The notes below the pieces were generated by a model. It did not search any database. It was not told where the DNA came from and saw only the letters and a program-made list of their open reading frames with translations. Positions 10,601-21,000 of a stretch of DNA of 45,380 nucleotides are shown one piece after another (the first letter of the stretch is position 1; every line of letters starts with the position of its first letter). Source of the stretch: Endotrypanum monterogeii (lineage: Eukaryota; Euglenozoa; Kinetoplastea; Trypanosomatida; Trypanosomatidae); assembly GCA_000333855.2 (NCBI GenBank), contig CM007331.1:83334-128713 (forward strand). The letters are read 5' to 3'. A program made the position numbers and the translations under genes.

Positions 10601-13600
10601 TGCCAGTGAAGGGACGCTCGTCGCCGCGCGGCGATGTGAAGAAGAAAAAAGAAAACCATCATGAGCCAAAGATAGAAAACGATGATGAGCGAATATTCGG
10701 CTGCATCGCCCCGACCGTGCTGCAGTCATGTACACAACTCCCTGACGCCTTTGTAATCCTGAACGACTGGGCCAACAGCTGCCTCGACGACCTCGAGAGC
10801 CTGGATGATGCCAAGGACGGTCCTTTTGCCGACCGCTTCAGCTCCTTCAACGAAGAGGCCCGGAGCGGTTTTCTCATCAGTCGACTGCTCTACTATCTTG
10901 CCTTGCCGCGGTACCGCAGCACGAGGCCCGTTGCTGAGCAGGTGTCGAGGGTGAGCAACGATATGGATATGAGCGACCACCTCGGGGCCCAGTTGTCTGG
11001 CTTCCACTACCGGCGCCAACTTCTAGAGCAGCAAAGTGTTCAGCTGAACCCCCCCTTCCCCGTGTTCGCAGACTGCTTCGGCGATATCATGGATATGCAG
11101 CCGACTGAGCGGATGTGTCAACTACTCGCCTTCGCAACGGAGCTTGTGGCTGGGAAAGATATTTCGACGCAGCAAGACGACATATGGGGGACGAGCACCA
11201 CAAAAAGTAGTAACAACGACGGGGAGGCTCCTCCGGACGACTCCTCTGGCACGGGTGAAGGAAACGATGCGAAGCGAGCGCTGCGGGTCGCATCGACACC
11301 GCCGCCAGCACTCTCAGGGCCGCTTCCGCTTCACACTGTAGTCAATCCATACGCCATCGTACGCGGTGAAACAGCAGCGATCGTGACACTCGTCGCGCTT
11401 CTGTACGTGCGCTTCGCCCACCCTTTCCACCACAAAAGTCGTCAATGCGCACTGCGAGAACGAGCCGCACTGCTGCAACTGTGGAGTGGCGGTCAGGCGA
11501 CGTCGGCGGAGATCAGCGGTACCCCCACCGATCGATCCCAAAGCGCGACTGGAGGGAGCGCAAAGCTACCAGACAGTGCAGCCAAGAATGAACGAGCGCC
11601 CTCAACCCGCTATTCGATAGAAAACGATATGCTACATCAGCTGCCGGCAGAGGAGAAGACAGCGTGGCAGTTGTTCCGTGAGCACTGCCTTCCTTTATTC
11701 GGCACGCAAGCGCACCCCTTCCTGCTGCGCGGGGGCTTCTGGCCGAGCGACGCCTTCGAGAGCCCTGAGTTGGCCTCCATGCTGAGCAGCCTCGCCATAG
11801 CGCTGCGCCGGTCACTGGAGTTGCACCGCTGGCACATCACGCTCAGCTGTCTCGTGCCTGTGCGCACGTACAGTGGCCTGAGCTGCGGGGTATTCACCGG
11901 GCCATGCGCGTCAGCCAAAGCGCTGCTGCAGGGGCTGCGTCGACAAGCCAATGAGAATCTCTTAGTGGAGCGGCCGCCGATCCTCCAATGCGTAAGGCAG
12001 CGACAGCAAGAATACCTGGATGCCGTTGCGCGCGAGCGCGTCGCCAGCTCCCTTCATTCCCTCGAAGAGGTGACGCCCCAGCCGAAGCCGCCTCAGGAAG
12101 TGGTGCCGGAACCCACCGCTGAGACGGATTTGGTGGAGGAGACCATCACCGGTATTTGGCAGAAGGATCTGCTCTCCCTCTTTGTGCAACGCGCAACCCT
12201 TTCCGTGCAGCTCGCACTGCCAGTCCTGGACCTCGGGAGCTGGCGCTTACTCTGCGGCGATCTTGGGCTTATTGGCATGACAGGTTCGGATGGCGAGGGC
12301 ATCGGTATGTATAGTGTGGAGAGGCCCAAACGAAAAGAGTCTGATTGCTTTCAAACAACCCCAGAGTCGCTGTCGTCACGGCAACTGAAGCCGCAGCTGC
12401 ATAAGATGGACATGGAAGTGATCACAAACATCTTTCAGCGAGCCGTTATGGCGGTCTCACTTGCCCGTGATGAAGTAGACCCTGCAGTACTACAGCCGGC
12501 ACGGGCTGCCGAGGACTCGCCGTCGCCGGCAACATCAGGATCCACGTGGAAGAACGGTGGAGGAGTGAAGAAACAGCATAGGGCTCAGCAGCACGTTGTG
12601 CCGGATATACAGATGGACATGACGTACGCATCCTTTGTCATGGCAATGGTGTTGCTGGCACACCACCTTTATTCGTCTATGAACCCAATGACTCAAGCAA
12701 ATGGGGCATCGCTACTCGTGTCTGGGCAGGAAGGACCTATTGTCAACAGTGAGTGGAACGCGATTGTAGGTGGCGACGACAGCTATCTTCTGCCGCGCAA
12801 CTCGGTGTCGCTGGACAGTGGGGAAGCGAACCGCAGCTACTTCGCCTTCAGCAGCAAGCTCGCCTACTGCTCACTCGGGGAGGCCTTCCAGTTGATGATG
12901 CAGGATATCGTCCTGCCCAGCACCGCCGCCCACCTGAAGCCCACAGACCCCCGCTTCATTATACACCACCTAACGCGTGGCGTCAAAACACAAACAGTGC
13001 TGCTGAACCTCTCACCTGCGCTCCTGCTGGTGTTCCAGGCGTACAGCAGAGATGTGTTTGGGGAGCCAGGCATGATGCGCGACGACGTGCTTCGGCTGCT
13101 GCGCGATGCGATGCTCACGAGCACCGAGCTCTCACAGCACCTCATCTCAGATCTGTTCTCGAGCTGCTCCGTGCTGCGCCAGGCGAGCGAGGAAGCAGCC
13201 ATAGCCAAGCGAAAAGAAATGGATCGGCAGGTGCAGGACGCTAGCAGCCTCAGCAAATCCTCGTCGCAGCAGCGACGACCAGGATACCGTGCGGTGCGCA
13301 TCGTTGATTCAGCTGCCAACGCAGACTCCGCAGCCAAGCGCGGGTCGCAGCGAAAGCGTGTCCACGTACTCACCTACGAGTGCTTCTGCGACTTATTGTG
13401 TGTCCTGTGCAACTTCAAACTGCCAAATGTATTTGTCCCCTTTGAGACTCGCCTTCTCACCTTTGTGAACCGCTCGCTACTGCGGCCGCTGCTACACACA
13501 GTGCCCAACCTGGCACCGCTCGTGTCACGCTCGCAGCTCAGTGGTGTGTCGAACAGCAACACGCTGGCCTCTGATACAACAAAAGGTGCGGGTAGTAGCA

Positions 13601-13638
13601 TGGTCGACAGTAGCGCTCGCGATTTAAACCGTAGGTGA
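7618..13638 (+). CDS. Giant coiled-coil protein with a calponin-homology-like region, 2006 aa
   Basis: The frame is open from a GTG at 7594, but the first ATG is at 7618 and is used here. The first 200 residues are Ser/Thr/Pro-rich. Helical segments follow, including a basic, Trp-containing stretch at about 523-565 (RRWKRF, FTAWRRH) that recalls single Sfi1-type centrin-binding repeats. An acidic/basic disordered zone precedes a strong coiled coil at about 827-918. From about 1043 the pattern resembles a calponin-homology domain: DAFVILNDWANSCL, a later SGFLISRLLYYL helix, an NPPFPVF loop with MQPTERMCQLLAFATEL at about 1144-1183, and NPYAIVRGETAAIVTLVALL at about 1243. Long insertions separate these parts. 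The C-terminal 450 residues are helical and unassigned. A flagellar or cytoskeletal role is inferred from this architecture only. No membrane segment is seen. Confidence 0.8.
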   Translation: MPSHSSRQAQHQRLPPAVNTFTQSDVNAFRLRPLLCSLDAVTQSTSTSASVSRPSRQKTVGDKPKTATARGYLSTVSVQQNGRSVQSTIPAASTTAGMEAMRVPPLPSPCVYAALIPPRPQPTERDNDKKDHTPGEEAGQGQQTNEVTPSRAVTVRATGALNVSNHDALLKLPTPTIESVVTPDLSATEKRHMALWTRSAQTFAVPLATAHVHATSSNEPLHRFWRERQTVRLHQRYLVALNEGLYPTLEQAVRQLLTAEERHWQTEMKLQQEQYIGTRLERSTGSPVPPHKMAALLQAVQLLLHQTSISYIEAQNLKETAAASTLKETTAGGRSLGAEHHSGGLSHPLSPTRDPQAEAAEELSQDQYREVMQTTLDTEHELVEEMKQQLSNLHSVSGGVSIATLPSDLPVPPAVLRLEAAVSVALLSSIIEHAMLSAPGMDLAGRLLEQYILPHMYAGYTGWGAVRPQLGTLSEQVTHLAALPLRLQQQRSLTVAAVQAQDDVNYLQMIVKSCTMRAWLHQVLRERRDLARLDATERVVARRWKRFHLQRAFTAWRRHVQNEHQSLVEAKMEAAYMNFLQESKLAAQRDKHAYGGSTVTMATALLVCAPKSSASSVANMWSRCQRPQLEKVQEQPQPTSEDVTEFSETGILVSDSPTKVDSRVQGAPVPSGTQRWSTIVPIAPTQSRAYYEDNSAKRKGAGHSRVKLSIIRPKMGKRSPRGRNHRRDSEDSDTMERYVVSGDDSEDNANTTSGGADNASLEGSGTNTQFVYLKSPLEESNKGDNGTSDVHSTQHLIYPTNDTHTNVGEAGMCGAAAETGDIMGTSLFHVMLAKLQEMDQVNAYLRSELAVQSKRLRKVEAANIGLRERNHELENSTLQLLREKLEALNTVQDQHVIIQDKNRRLRQLRSRLRAHRHRPWQSTVLRIVGDMCEASTADAEYADEARVNADRYGTEDSSDEDRDSEVDPQSPSHMPRKPSYFAQGATAGQVEPAVMPVKGRSSPRGDVKKKKENHHEPKIENDDERIFGCIAPTVLQSCTQLPDAFVILNDWANSCLDDLESLDDAKDGPFADRFSSFNEEARSGFLISRLLYYLALPRYRSTRPVAEQVSRVSNDMDMSDHLGAQLSGFHYRRQLLEQQSVQLNPPFPVFADCFGDIMDMQPTERMCQLLAFATELVAGKDISTQQDDIWGTSTTKSSNNDGEAPPDDSSGTGEGNDAKRALRVASTPPPALSGPLPLHTVVNPYAIVRGETAAIVTLVALLYVRFAHPFHHKSRQCALRERAALLQLWSGGQATSAEISGTPTDRSQSATGGSAKLPDSAAKNERAPSTRYSIENDMLHQLPAEEKTAWQLFREHCLPLFGTQAHPFLLRGGFWPSDAFESPELASMLSSLAIALRRSLELHRWHITLSCLVPVRTYSGLSCGVFTGPCASAKALLQGLRRQANENLLVERPPILQCVRQRQQEYLDAVARERVASSLHSLEEVTPQPKPPQEVVPEPTAETDLVEETITGIWQKDLLSLFVQRATLSVQLALPVLDLGSWRLLCGDLGLIGMTGSDGEGIGMYSVERPKRKESDCFQTTPESLSSRQLKPQLHKMDMEVITNIFQRAVMAVSLARDEVDPAVLQPARAAEDSPSPATSGSTWKNGGGVKKQHRAQQHVVPDIQMDMTYASFVMAMVLLAHHLYSSMNPMTQANGASLLVSGQEGPIVNSEWNAIVGGDDSYLLPRNSVSLDSGEANRSYFAFSSKLAYCSLGEAFQLMMQDIVLPSTAAHLKPTDPRFIIHHLTRGVKTQTVLLNLSPALLLVFQAYSRDVFGEPGMMRDDVLRLLRDAMLTSTELSQHLISDLFSSCSVLRQASEEAAIAKRKEMDRQVQDASSLSKSSSQQRRPGYRAVRIVDSAANADSAAKRGSQRKRVHVLTYECFCDLLCVLCNFKLPNVFVPFETRLLTFVNRSLLRPLLHTVPNLAPLVSRSQLSGVSNSNTLASDTTKGAGSSMVDSSARDLNRR

Positions 13639-15396
13639 TGAGAGTCGGGATGCAACGGACGGGGTAGAGAAGCCCAAACACACTCCCCACTCTTCCCTCT
13701 CCCCTCCCTTCACCGTCGCTCAGCCCTCGCTGTGTGGGAGATATATAGGCGGATTTCTCGAGAGGAGGGTGTGTTGCAGCTGCAGCGAGTGGGGAAGAAG
13801 CGAAATCAGGAAGAGAAAAAAGAAAACAGACATAGCTTGGGGTATGAATGCCACCTCTCCACCACCACTCAGCGAATATGTTTATACATACATGGATATC
13901 TTCAAAGGCAAAGATGTCCCCTTACCTTGCCTCCTCCCCCCCCCCCTCTCTCGACCCCCTCTCCACTATATGATTACGAGTATATTATTTATTTATGTTT
14001 TTCTAGGTGAGAATGGGAGAGAAGACGCCTCGTATGTTTGCACGGATATCTACCTCATCTCCCTCATGACATCATCAACGCGTGCGACGCGATGTACATA
14101 AAGCCCTCGGTGCGGAACACACACACAAACACGTGGCCACTACACGACTACCACCATGGTGGCTGCTTGAAGACACAAACACATATGTTTATCAGCTCAG
14201 ACAGTACACCGACCCACATATACCCCTTACTTTTGGGGGAATGAGGGGAAGGCACATGCCCGGGGAGCTCAGCAAGTAGTAGCTTCGTCAGGTAGACTCG
14301 CTGACATCACTTCGCGCAAAACATTGCTTGGCTGCTGCGAGTGACTCCCCCCCCCTCCTCCCTCCCTTCCACACAGTTGTATCGTCCCGTTGTGGGACGA
14401 GACGACTGTGTGGGGGTCTGTGCCTTTGTAAATGACGTCTGCTAATCTTCGGAACCATCTGAGCGATGCGTCCACAGCCGCAGTAAGGCCCACTCATTAT
14501 TTTTCTTTCCTGTTCATCTTGTTCCGTCTATTTATATCACTCGCACCTACGCTCCTCCCCCTGCACAAACCTGACGGCGACCTACCCCCCCCCCTTTACG
14601 GGCACGCCTGCTGACACAAAGATGTGGTGAAAACAAGGTGCCCCCTCCTCCTTCCCATAACGCCCTTTGGACTCGCGCTGATACCTGAGGAATACAAAAT
14701 GGGTCGCCTGGTGTGTCGTCGTAACACTGATACATTTTCAGTATAAGAGAAAAGACACACACACATGCACACACATCTCATGTCATGCTCTTAGCTGCGC
14801 AGGACTGCGATACAAATGGATTCAAACATAATGGAATATGTTGTGATGCAATGATGCAGCACGTATGCATTCTGCCCATACTGAGCAGATCTAAATGAGC
14901 CGCTAGAGAGATCGCCTAAGGACACCCGCGCCGTCGTGTGTATGCCACAGGAAAGAGGTGAGGGAGGGGAGGGCGCGTGACAGCGACAAGGCCCGCCCCT
15001 GAGCGAAGAGTTCTCAGCGCCTCGCCCATGGGGTAGCTCGTCGTCCAGCAGTTCAACGCTGATAACGAGAACCCCGACTACCCTCCCCCCCCCCATATTG
15101 CACACCCTGCTGAAGACTCCAACCCATTTCATGAATGTGTCGCTTCCATGCACCAATGTAGCTGAAGAGCACCCTCGAGGCCTCGGGTGCGAGACGGCAG
15201 GAGAGGTGAAGGTGGCGCGAAGGGAATGCGTCCGCATGTGTGGCGCGACCGTAAAATTTGTTGATCCTCCTCCGCCCACCCTCACAAGAGAGCCGTACAG
15301 CAACACAAAATGCAGGGACTCGTGCCGACCACATCTTCTGCGGTGTGGCACACTCCTTTATATCGAAGCGGTATGGGATGAAGTGAACGAACCAGT

Positions 15397-15475
15397 AGGG
15401 ATGTCACCACCACCACCACCACCCCCCCCCACCACACACACCATCACAACAACAACAACAACAACCAACACCAAC
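15397..15475. repeat. Compound CCA/CA/CAA microsatellite
   Basis: ACC triplets, then a C-run, then CA dinucleotides and CAA triplets follow one another. The strand is almost purine-poor here. Confidence 0.85.
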
Positions 15476-16093
15476 ACGATCCTTTCGATGGGAATGTCTC
15501 GGTTCGCGGCACCAACGCTGCGCGTGCAGGCATCAAGCCTTCCCCCACCTCCACCCCGCACATCATAATATATTTCGCTTTTTACCATACAAGCCGCCGC
15601 GGTGTTATGTATATTCATTCTATCCCTGCGTATGTCTGCATGATCTGTAAACCCTCCGTCACAGGTTTGCGAACTTCATGTATGTACAAGGCAGAAGGAT
15701 GGCGTACGACCGCAGGTGATGAAGTACTGTAGATTCTCTACGTTGGCATGACGCCAGCTGAAGGACGACCTGTGGCGAGGGGCGGAGTGCTCTCTGTTTG
15801 TCCTTTGTCAACCCCCTCCCTCTGCTGGCGGGGGGAAGGGGGCATAGTCTCGCAGCATATTTTTTGTACCAGTACACTGCCAAGTGTTGTAGATGACCTG
15901 TTTTTGCCTCTCCGTTGTCCCGCCTCAGCTACCCGGCATGCGCACGGCAATACACATGACACCGTGTGTGCTGCATATGCTGACGATAGGCGGTACTTGC
16001 ATCTGGTACCGCCCCCCCCACACACACACACACACTCTACCACCACCACTTCCAGGCAACGTGACGCAAATTGAATATCCCGCGTAAATATGT

Positions 16094-16098
<5 letters not shown>

Positions 16099-16126
<28 letters not shown>
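16099..16126. repeat. (TA)n microsatellite
   Basis: A pure TA dinucleotide run of about 28 bp. Confidence 0.9.
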
Positions 16127-16131
<5 letters not shown>

Positions 16132-16693
16132 CTAATGCAGAGAAGAGAGAATGAGAGTGGTCTACAGTGTGCTTTATGAGACCCCCCCCACTCCCTCCTC
16201 ACTCGAGGTTGTGTCTGTATGTACGCATTGATGCGTGGGAGGTGGACTCGAGTGCCACACAATCATTGCAAATCCTCCGACAAACCCTCAGCGTCTAAAA
16301 TGGGGAGACGATGCTCTTGTCAATCGCAGCTGCACATAAGCTTTATCCTGCCCCATACAGTGTGACGTACCTCTGCGTAACTGCGAGCCCCTACGCACAT
16401 CACCCCTCCACTGCGGTCAGGAAGCAGAGCAAGAGCAACAATCGTTGAGAATAGAACACGCCTCACACACACACACACACATACAGAGGGGGGGGAAGCG
16501 CTGGGAGGTGCCAACGCTGTCATTTGTATGTGTGTGGGTGAGTGTATGTGTCTCAAAGTGATGAACGTGCCCTCCCCCCCCCGTATATTTTTAATTCTCC
16601 GTACCACTCATCAACTTCCCTACGCCCTCGCTTTGTCACACGCGTTCTCAGGCACTGTGCTCATCATCACTTGGTGGACGCTTCTTGTCCACT

Positions 16694-16695
16694 AA

Positions 16696-16730
<35 letters not shown>

Positions 16731-17087
16731 NNNNNNNNNNNNNNNNNNNNNNNNNNNNNNNNNNNNNNNNNNNNNNNNNNNNNNNNNNNNNNNNNNNNNN
16801 NNNNNNNNNNNNNNNNNNNNNNNNNNNNNNNNNNNNNNNNNNNNNNNNNNNNNNNNNNNNNNNNNNNNNNNNNNNNNNNNNNNNNNNNNNNNNNNNNNNN
16901 NNNNNNNNNNNNNNNNNNNNNNNNNNNNNNNNNNNNNNNNNNNNNNNNNNNNNNNNNNNNNNNNNNNNNNNNNNNNNNNNNNNNNNNNNNNNNNNNNNNN
17001 NNNNNNNNNNNNNNNNNNNNNNNNNNNNNNNNNNNNNNNNNNNNNNNNNNNNNNNNNNNNNNNNNNNNNNNNNNNNNNNNNNNNNNN

Positions 17088-17117
<30 letters not shown>
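16694..17117. repeat. (AT)n tract interrupted by a 357-base assembly gap
   Basis: AT repeats run up to 16730 and resume at 17088, continuing to 17117. The Ns at 16731-17087 lie between them, so the gap most simply represents a long unresolved AT microsatellite. The true length and content are unknown. Confidence 0.85.
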
Positions 17118-17120
<3 letters not shown>

Positions 17121-17604
17121 GCAGGAGAATATATTCCTTCCCCTTCCCTCTACTCCGCCCTCCCCCTCGGGTGTGTGTGTGTTGATCGCAAAGCATTCCA
17201 ATAGGGCACATACGAGCACGTATCCGCCCAGCCATCATGCCGCAGGGAGGGTGCGGCACACCCACTGCTCTGATCATTGTGCCACCCCAACTCCACTCGT
17301 TCAAAAATACACCCCTCACTACCCTCCGCCAGTGACAGACGCGGAAGCACCTCCGCGTCACAGGAAGTGGCAAACAACACTTGGAAAAAAAAAACGGGTG
17401 AGGGAAATCATTTATTTACTCAGAAAACAAGAAAGGTGGAGGGGAGAGAACGACGTGCTGACGCGTCCCCACGCCCTCCCCCCCCCGTCTGGAGTGCACT
17501 GACCCATCGCCGCAATCCTGTCGCTCAACACTGCTTTTTTTACCACTGTGTGTGAGATAGGGAAAGAAGAGGCAACCTTTGAAGAAAGCATTACATATAT
17601 GCAT

Positions 17605-17629
17605 AATATATATATATATATATATATAT
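17605..17629. repeat. (AT)n microsatellite
   Basis: A pure AT dinucleotide run of about 25 bp. Confidence 0.9.
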
Positions 17630-17956
17630 CAAAAACGAGGGGATTGCACAGGTGAGTACAAAGTGAAGAAAAGACAGGGTCACGACACATGGAACACGGC
17701 AGGTCGTGAAAAGACGGAAGAAGCGGGCAACAGTGAGTGTGAGGGAGGCAATCGAAGGGGGAGAAAGAAAGCCGCTCCTGTTGTGGGAAAGTGTGTTCGT
17801 GTTTTCATCGACGAGTCGGTGTGCACGCTGTCATTACGTGAGCGAGCACACGGAGGCAGTTGTTCTCTCCGCTCGTAACGGTGGGCATAGAAAAAAAGGA
17901 ACACTTAATTTGTATATACATAAAAGTGTACATATAGTGTCGTATATATACAACAT

Positions 17957-17978
17957 TATATATATATATATATATATA
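17957..17978. repeat. (AT)n microsatellite
   Basis: A pure AT dinucleotide run located about 75 bp before the first PIF1 gene. Confidence 0.9.
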
Positions 17979-18035
17979 AGAAGCAACGATCATAGAACAC
18001 CGCTGCACACATACACGACGTGTTTCACAGAAACA

Positions 18036-18050
18036 TTTTTTTTTTAACAG
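18036..18050 (+). promoter_or_regulatory. Predicted spliced-leader acceptor abutting the start codon
   Basis: Ten T residues (18036-18045) are followed by AACAG, and the ATG begins at 18052. SL addition here would leave a single native base between SL and ATG. A further AG at 18065-18066, inside the coding sequence, is a possible alternative acceptor. Confidence 0.5.
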
Positions 18051-18051
18051 T

Positions 18052-21000
18052 ATGGGGTACTTGCAGGTGCTCCTTGCGTGCTATCACCATCTTGCTGCTG
18101 CACCTCTGTGTCTTCCCCTTCCCCATCATTCCACACCACTGGTGCCACATCGCTGCACTGCTGTGGCCGCAAGTCGTCGAGGTGTCGGTGTGCAGCTAGG
18201 TGTGTCTCATCTATATTCCTCTCCTTCCTCCGCGCCGTTCAGGGCTTCCGCCTTCGCTCCTCCCTCGGCATCACCGACTGACTCTGCGTGGCCTGCACGG
18301 ATAAGCGCACAGCCGAGAGCGAGAGTGGGGAAACGAGACAGGGGGCGATCGAGAAACAGTGCCAGTCGAAGGGTCGGTGACGCCAATGGGCAAGGATGGG
18401 AAAGCTCTCGTTGGGTCACAGGTGTCAGCATCCCGGAAGGGCAGCAGATAATGGAACCACTCAACTATAAAATAAGACAACGGCAGCCGCCACACTCAAG
18501 AGGGATAGCAATACACAGTGGGAAATACGCAGTGGCGCGGCGATGGTGCCACTCTCGGTCCACCCTCTCGAGTAGGGGCACACTTCCACGATCTGCACAA
18601 GGGCGATCGTCACTGCCGAGCGACGGTGTGCTGCTTGAGTCCGGTGACTCGAAGGAGCGTCCATCCCTACTGGATGAACTTCTCCGTCGGCTGCAACAGA
18701 GGCCATGCGTGCCAGCCAGCGATGGGTGTGTCGATAAAAACTGCCACAACTTACTAACGGAGTCTGGTGCAGAGGTGACGGCCGCCATGACCGTTGCGGC
18801 GCTGCCAACTCCTCCCGTGAGCGGTGCTCCTGTGCAACCGCTGTCTGGTGAAGAATCTCCTATCACAGTGGGGGCGTCTCGTGAGCACGCTTGTCTGGGC
18901 AAAGGGGCGGCAATAGAAGAAGATGTGTACGTGCCGCTGCTCTTCCGAGCAGAGTTCCGGCGGGCCAACCCGCATGCGCTTCGGCACACCCCCAACCCGA
19001 TCACAAAAGCGGATGCCGCCGTGATGACACCATCAAAAACAGTCGGTACTTGTATTGGTGTCCCATCAGATTCCACGGCGCAAGCGACATGCGACACGCT
19101 GCGGGTGCACCCCCTGCGTGAAGAACTCGGGCAAGTAGTACGAGAGGCCGTCCCTGTAGGCGCGCGCGCACTCGCACCGGTGGAGAATGCGGTGTTTATA
19201 AATCCAGCGACCACCTGTGCCGAAGTCACTGCATCCCCTGGGCGGGAATGCGATGATGACGTGGCTCTGGAAGAGTTCAACATCGACGACATCACCACCG
19301 CTCATTGCAGTGACGAGCTGGAAGAGGACGAGCAGCAGCAACTCGGGGGGGACGCCTCTGCGAAAGTACAAACTGCAGCACCCTGCGGAGCTGAACAAGA
19401 GGGGAACGACGTGGAAGACGCGATCTTCGACGAAACCCCGCACACCGCTGACGGTGATGTGCTGCAAAAATGTGATCGCCGCACCCGTCACCTCATATTA
19501 GACCCAGTGGAGTGGCTGGCCCAGGCCTCTGACGCACCGCTCATGGATGAGGGACTTCTCGGGTCAAAAGCCAACATCAAGGATCACCTTGGTGGGTTGA
19601 TCACTTCACCTGCCGGAGACGCGTACACGGAAACACCTGACCAGCACACGGGTAAGACCACCGTGAGGGATGCGGATGTGGCGATCAATGAAGCGTCACC
19701 GAGCGCTGCTGGCGTGGCAGCCACGTTAGAAAAAGGATTTGATCAGGACACGGCTCTTTTCATGGCCTCTGCATCGAAGCGGGGCATCGACGACGACGAG
19801 GGCGAGGGCGAGGGCGAGAGCACGCGTCTGCAGGAGGCGCTGATAGAAGACCTTTATGCCGATGTCCCTCGATCCATACGCAAGCAGCAATGGCGCCCAC
19901 CCATTAAAAAACGAACGAAGCGCAACAAGGCATTCGCTGCCACCACCACCACTGGGGAGAGCACAAGCGGCGAGCACCCAGCGGACGGCGTGTCTTTGCT
20001 GGAGACCCATTTAGGTAGTGTGGTGGAGGCGAAGAAACTTCAGAATGCATCTGTGGCCCCTGTCACCACCCACATCGTCCCTCTTGCATCGGAAAATGTT
20101 GCAGAGAAGATGGATAGCATTTCGTCGTCTCAACGTCCCCCTGAAGTCGACGCCCCCTCGCTCAGAAAACGCAAGGGGGATGAAGCAGCTTCGCCAGGAA
20201 CACAGTCCGAGGCGCTGGTGTATAACGTCTTCACGCACCGCGTGGCCAAGGTCGGGTCCATTAGCATTCGCTCACTGGCGCTCATGGGCATCGGCGTGAA
20301 TCAAACCACACGTGAGCTCTGCGTGGCAGATGGTGAGGCGCTGCGGAGCTTCGCCGTTGAGCTACGCGCTAGTCGTCTTTCCTGGCCGAAGCTGTGGTCG
20401 CGCGGCCCCCTTTATCAAAAAATAGAGCGTCTCCTGAGTGACACGGCGGTAGAAGACCCCGTAAAGCGAGTGGATGAGGTACTGAAGATGCAGTACAGTC
20501 GATCCCACCTGCTGCGGCAGAAGCCTGGTTTTGTCGTCGGCGGAGATGCCGCGGAGTCGACACAAACGCCATCGTCGGTAGCACCCGCGGAGCATGGGAA
20601 CATGATCGAGAGCATCCACGAGAAGCTCCTCACTATGCAAGACCTCAACGCAGAGCAGCAAGCCGTCGTTCAGCTCGTCATGCAAGGACACCACACGTAC
20701 ATCGGCGGTGGAGCCGGCACAGGCAAGTCCGTATTGCTTCGGGTGATCAAGCAGCAGCTCGCCCGTGAGGGACTGGTGGTAGCGGTAACCGGAACGACGG
20801 GCGTTGCCGGCACTCAGATCGGTGGATGCACGCTGCATCACTGTCTTGGTATCAACGCCCTTGGCGAGTTCACCCGGCGCAAGGAACTGAGCAGCTTTGA
20901 TGTGATCATCATCGATGAGGTGTCCATGCTGTCACGGGAACTCTTGGAATCCCTGGAAGTTCACCTGCGCCGTGCCAACAACGTCGACCTCCCCTTTGGC

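Larger units (their letters stand above)
13639..18035. other. 4.4-kb spacer without a supported gene
   Basis: This is much longer than the other spacers. It contains C/T-rich tracts, CCA/CAA microsatellites at about 15397-15475, AT tracts at 16099-16126, around 16700-17117, 17605-17629 and 17957-17978, and a 357-base assembly gap. Open frames on both strands are short, run through simple repeats and show no domain. A small gene or non-coding RNA could be missed, especially inside the gap. Confidence 0.55.

Noticed and set aside
12753..13373. Alternative-frame proteins in the 3' part of the giant gene
   Set aside because: They are shorter, basic/Gln- or Ser-rich shadows of a longer continuous frame.
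14791..15351. 186-codon minus-strand frame in the long spacer
   Set aside because: It contains C-run-derived low complexity, has no recognisable motif, and an overlapping frame on the other strand is equally open.
15397..15475. CRISPR-like short repeats
   Set aside because: The units are 2-3 bp simple repeats without unique spacers, and the genome is eukaryotic.
16542..17373. Open frames on both strands crossing the N gap
   Set aside because: They exist only because Ns contain no stop codons, and the rest is an Ile/Tyr alternation read from AT repeats.
18465..19298. 277-codon minus-strand frame inside helicase A
   Set aside because: It is antisense to a clear PIF1 coding region and its Ser/Arg/Thr-rich composition reflects the reversed codons.
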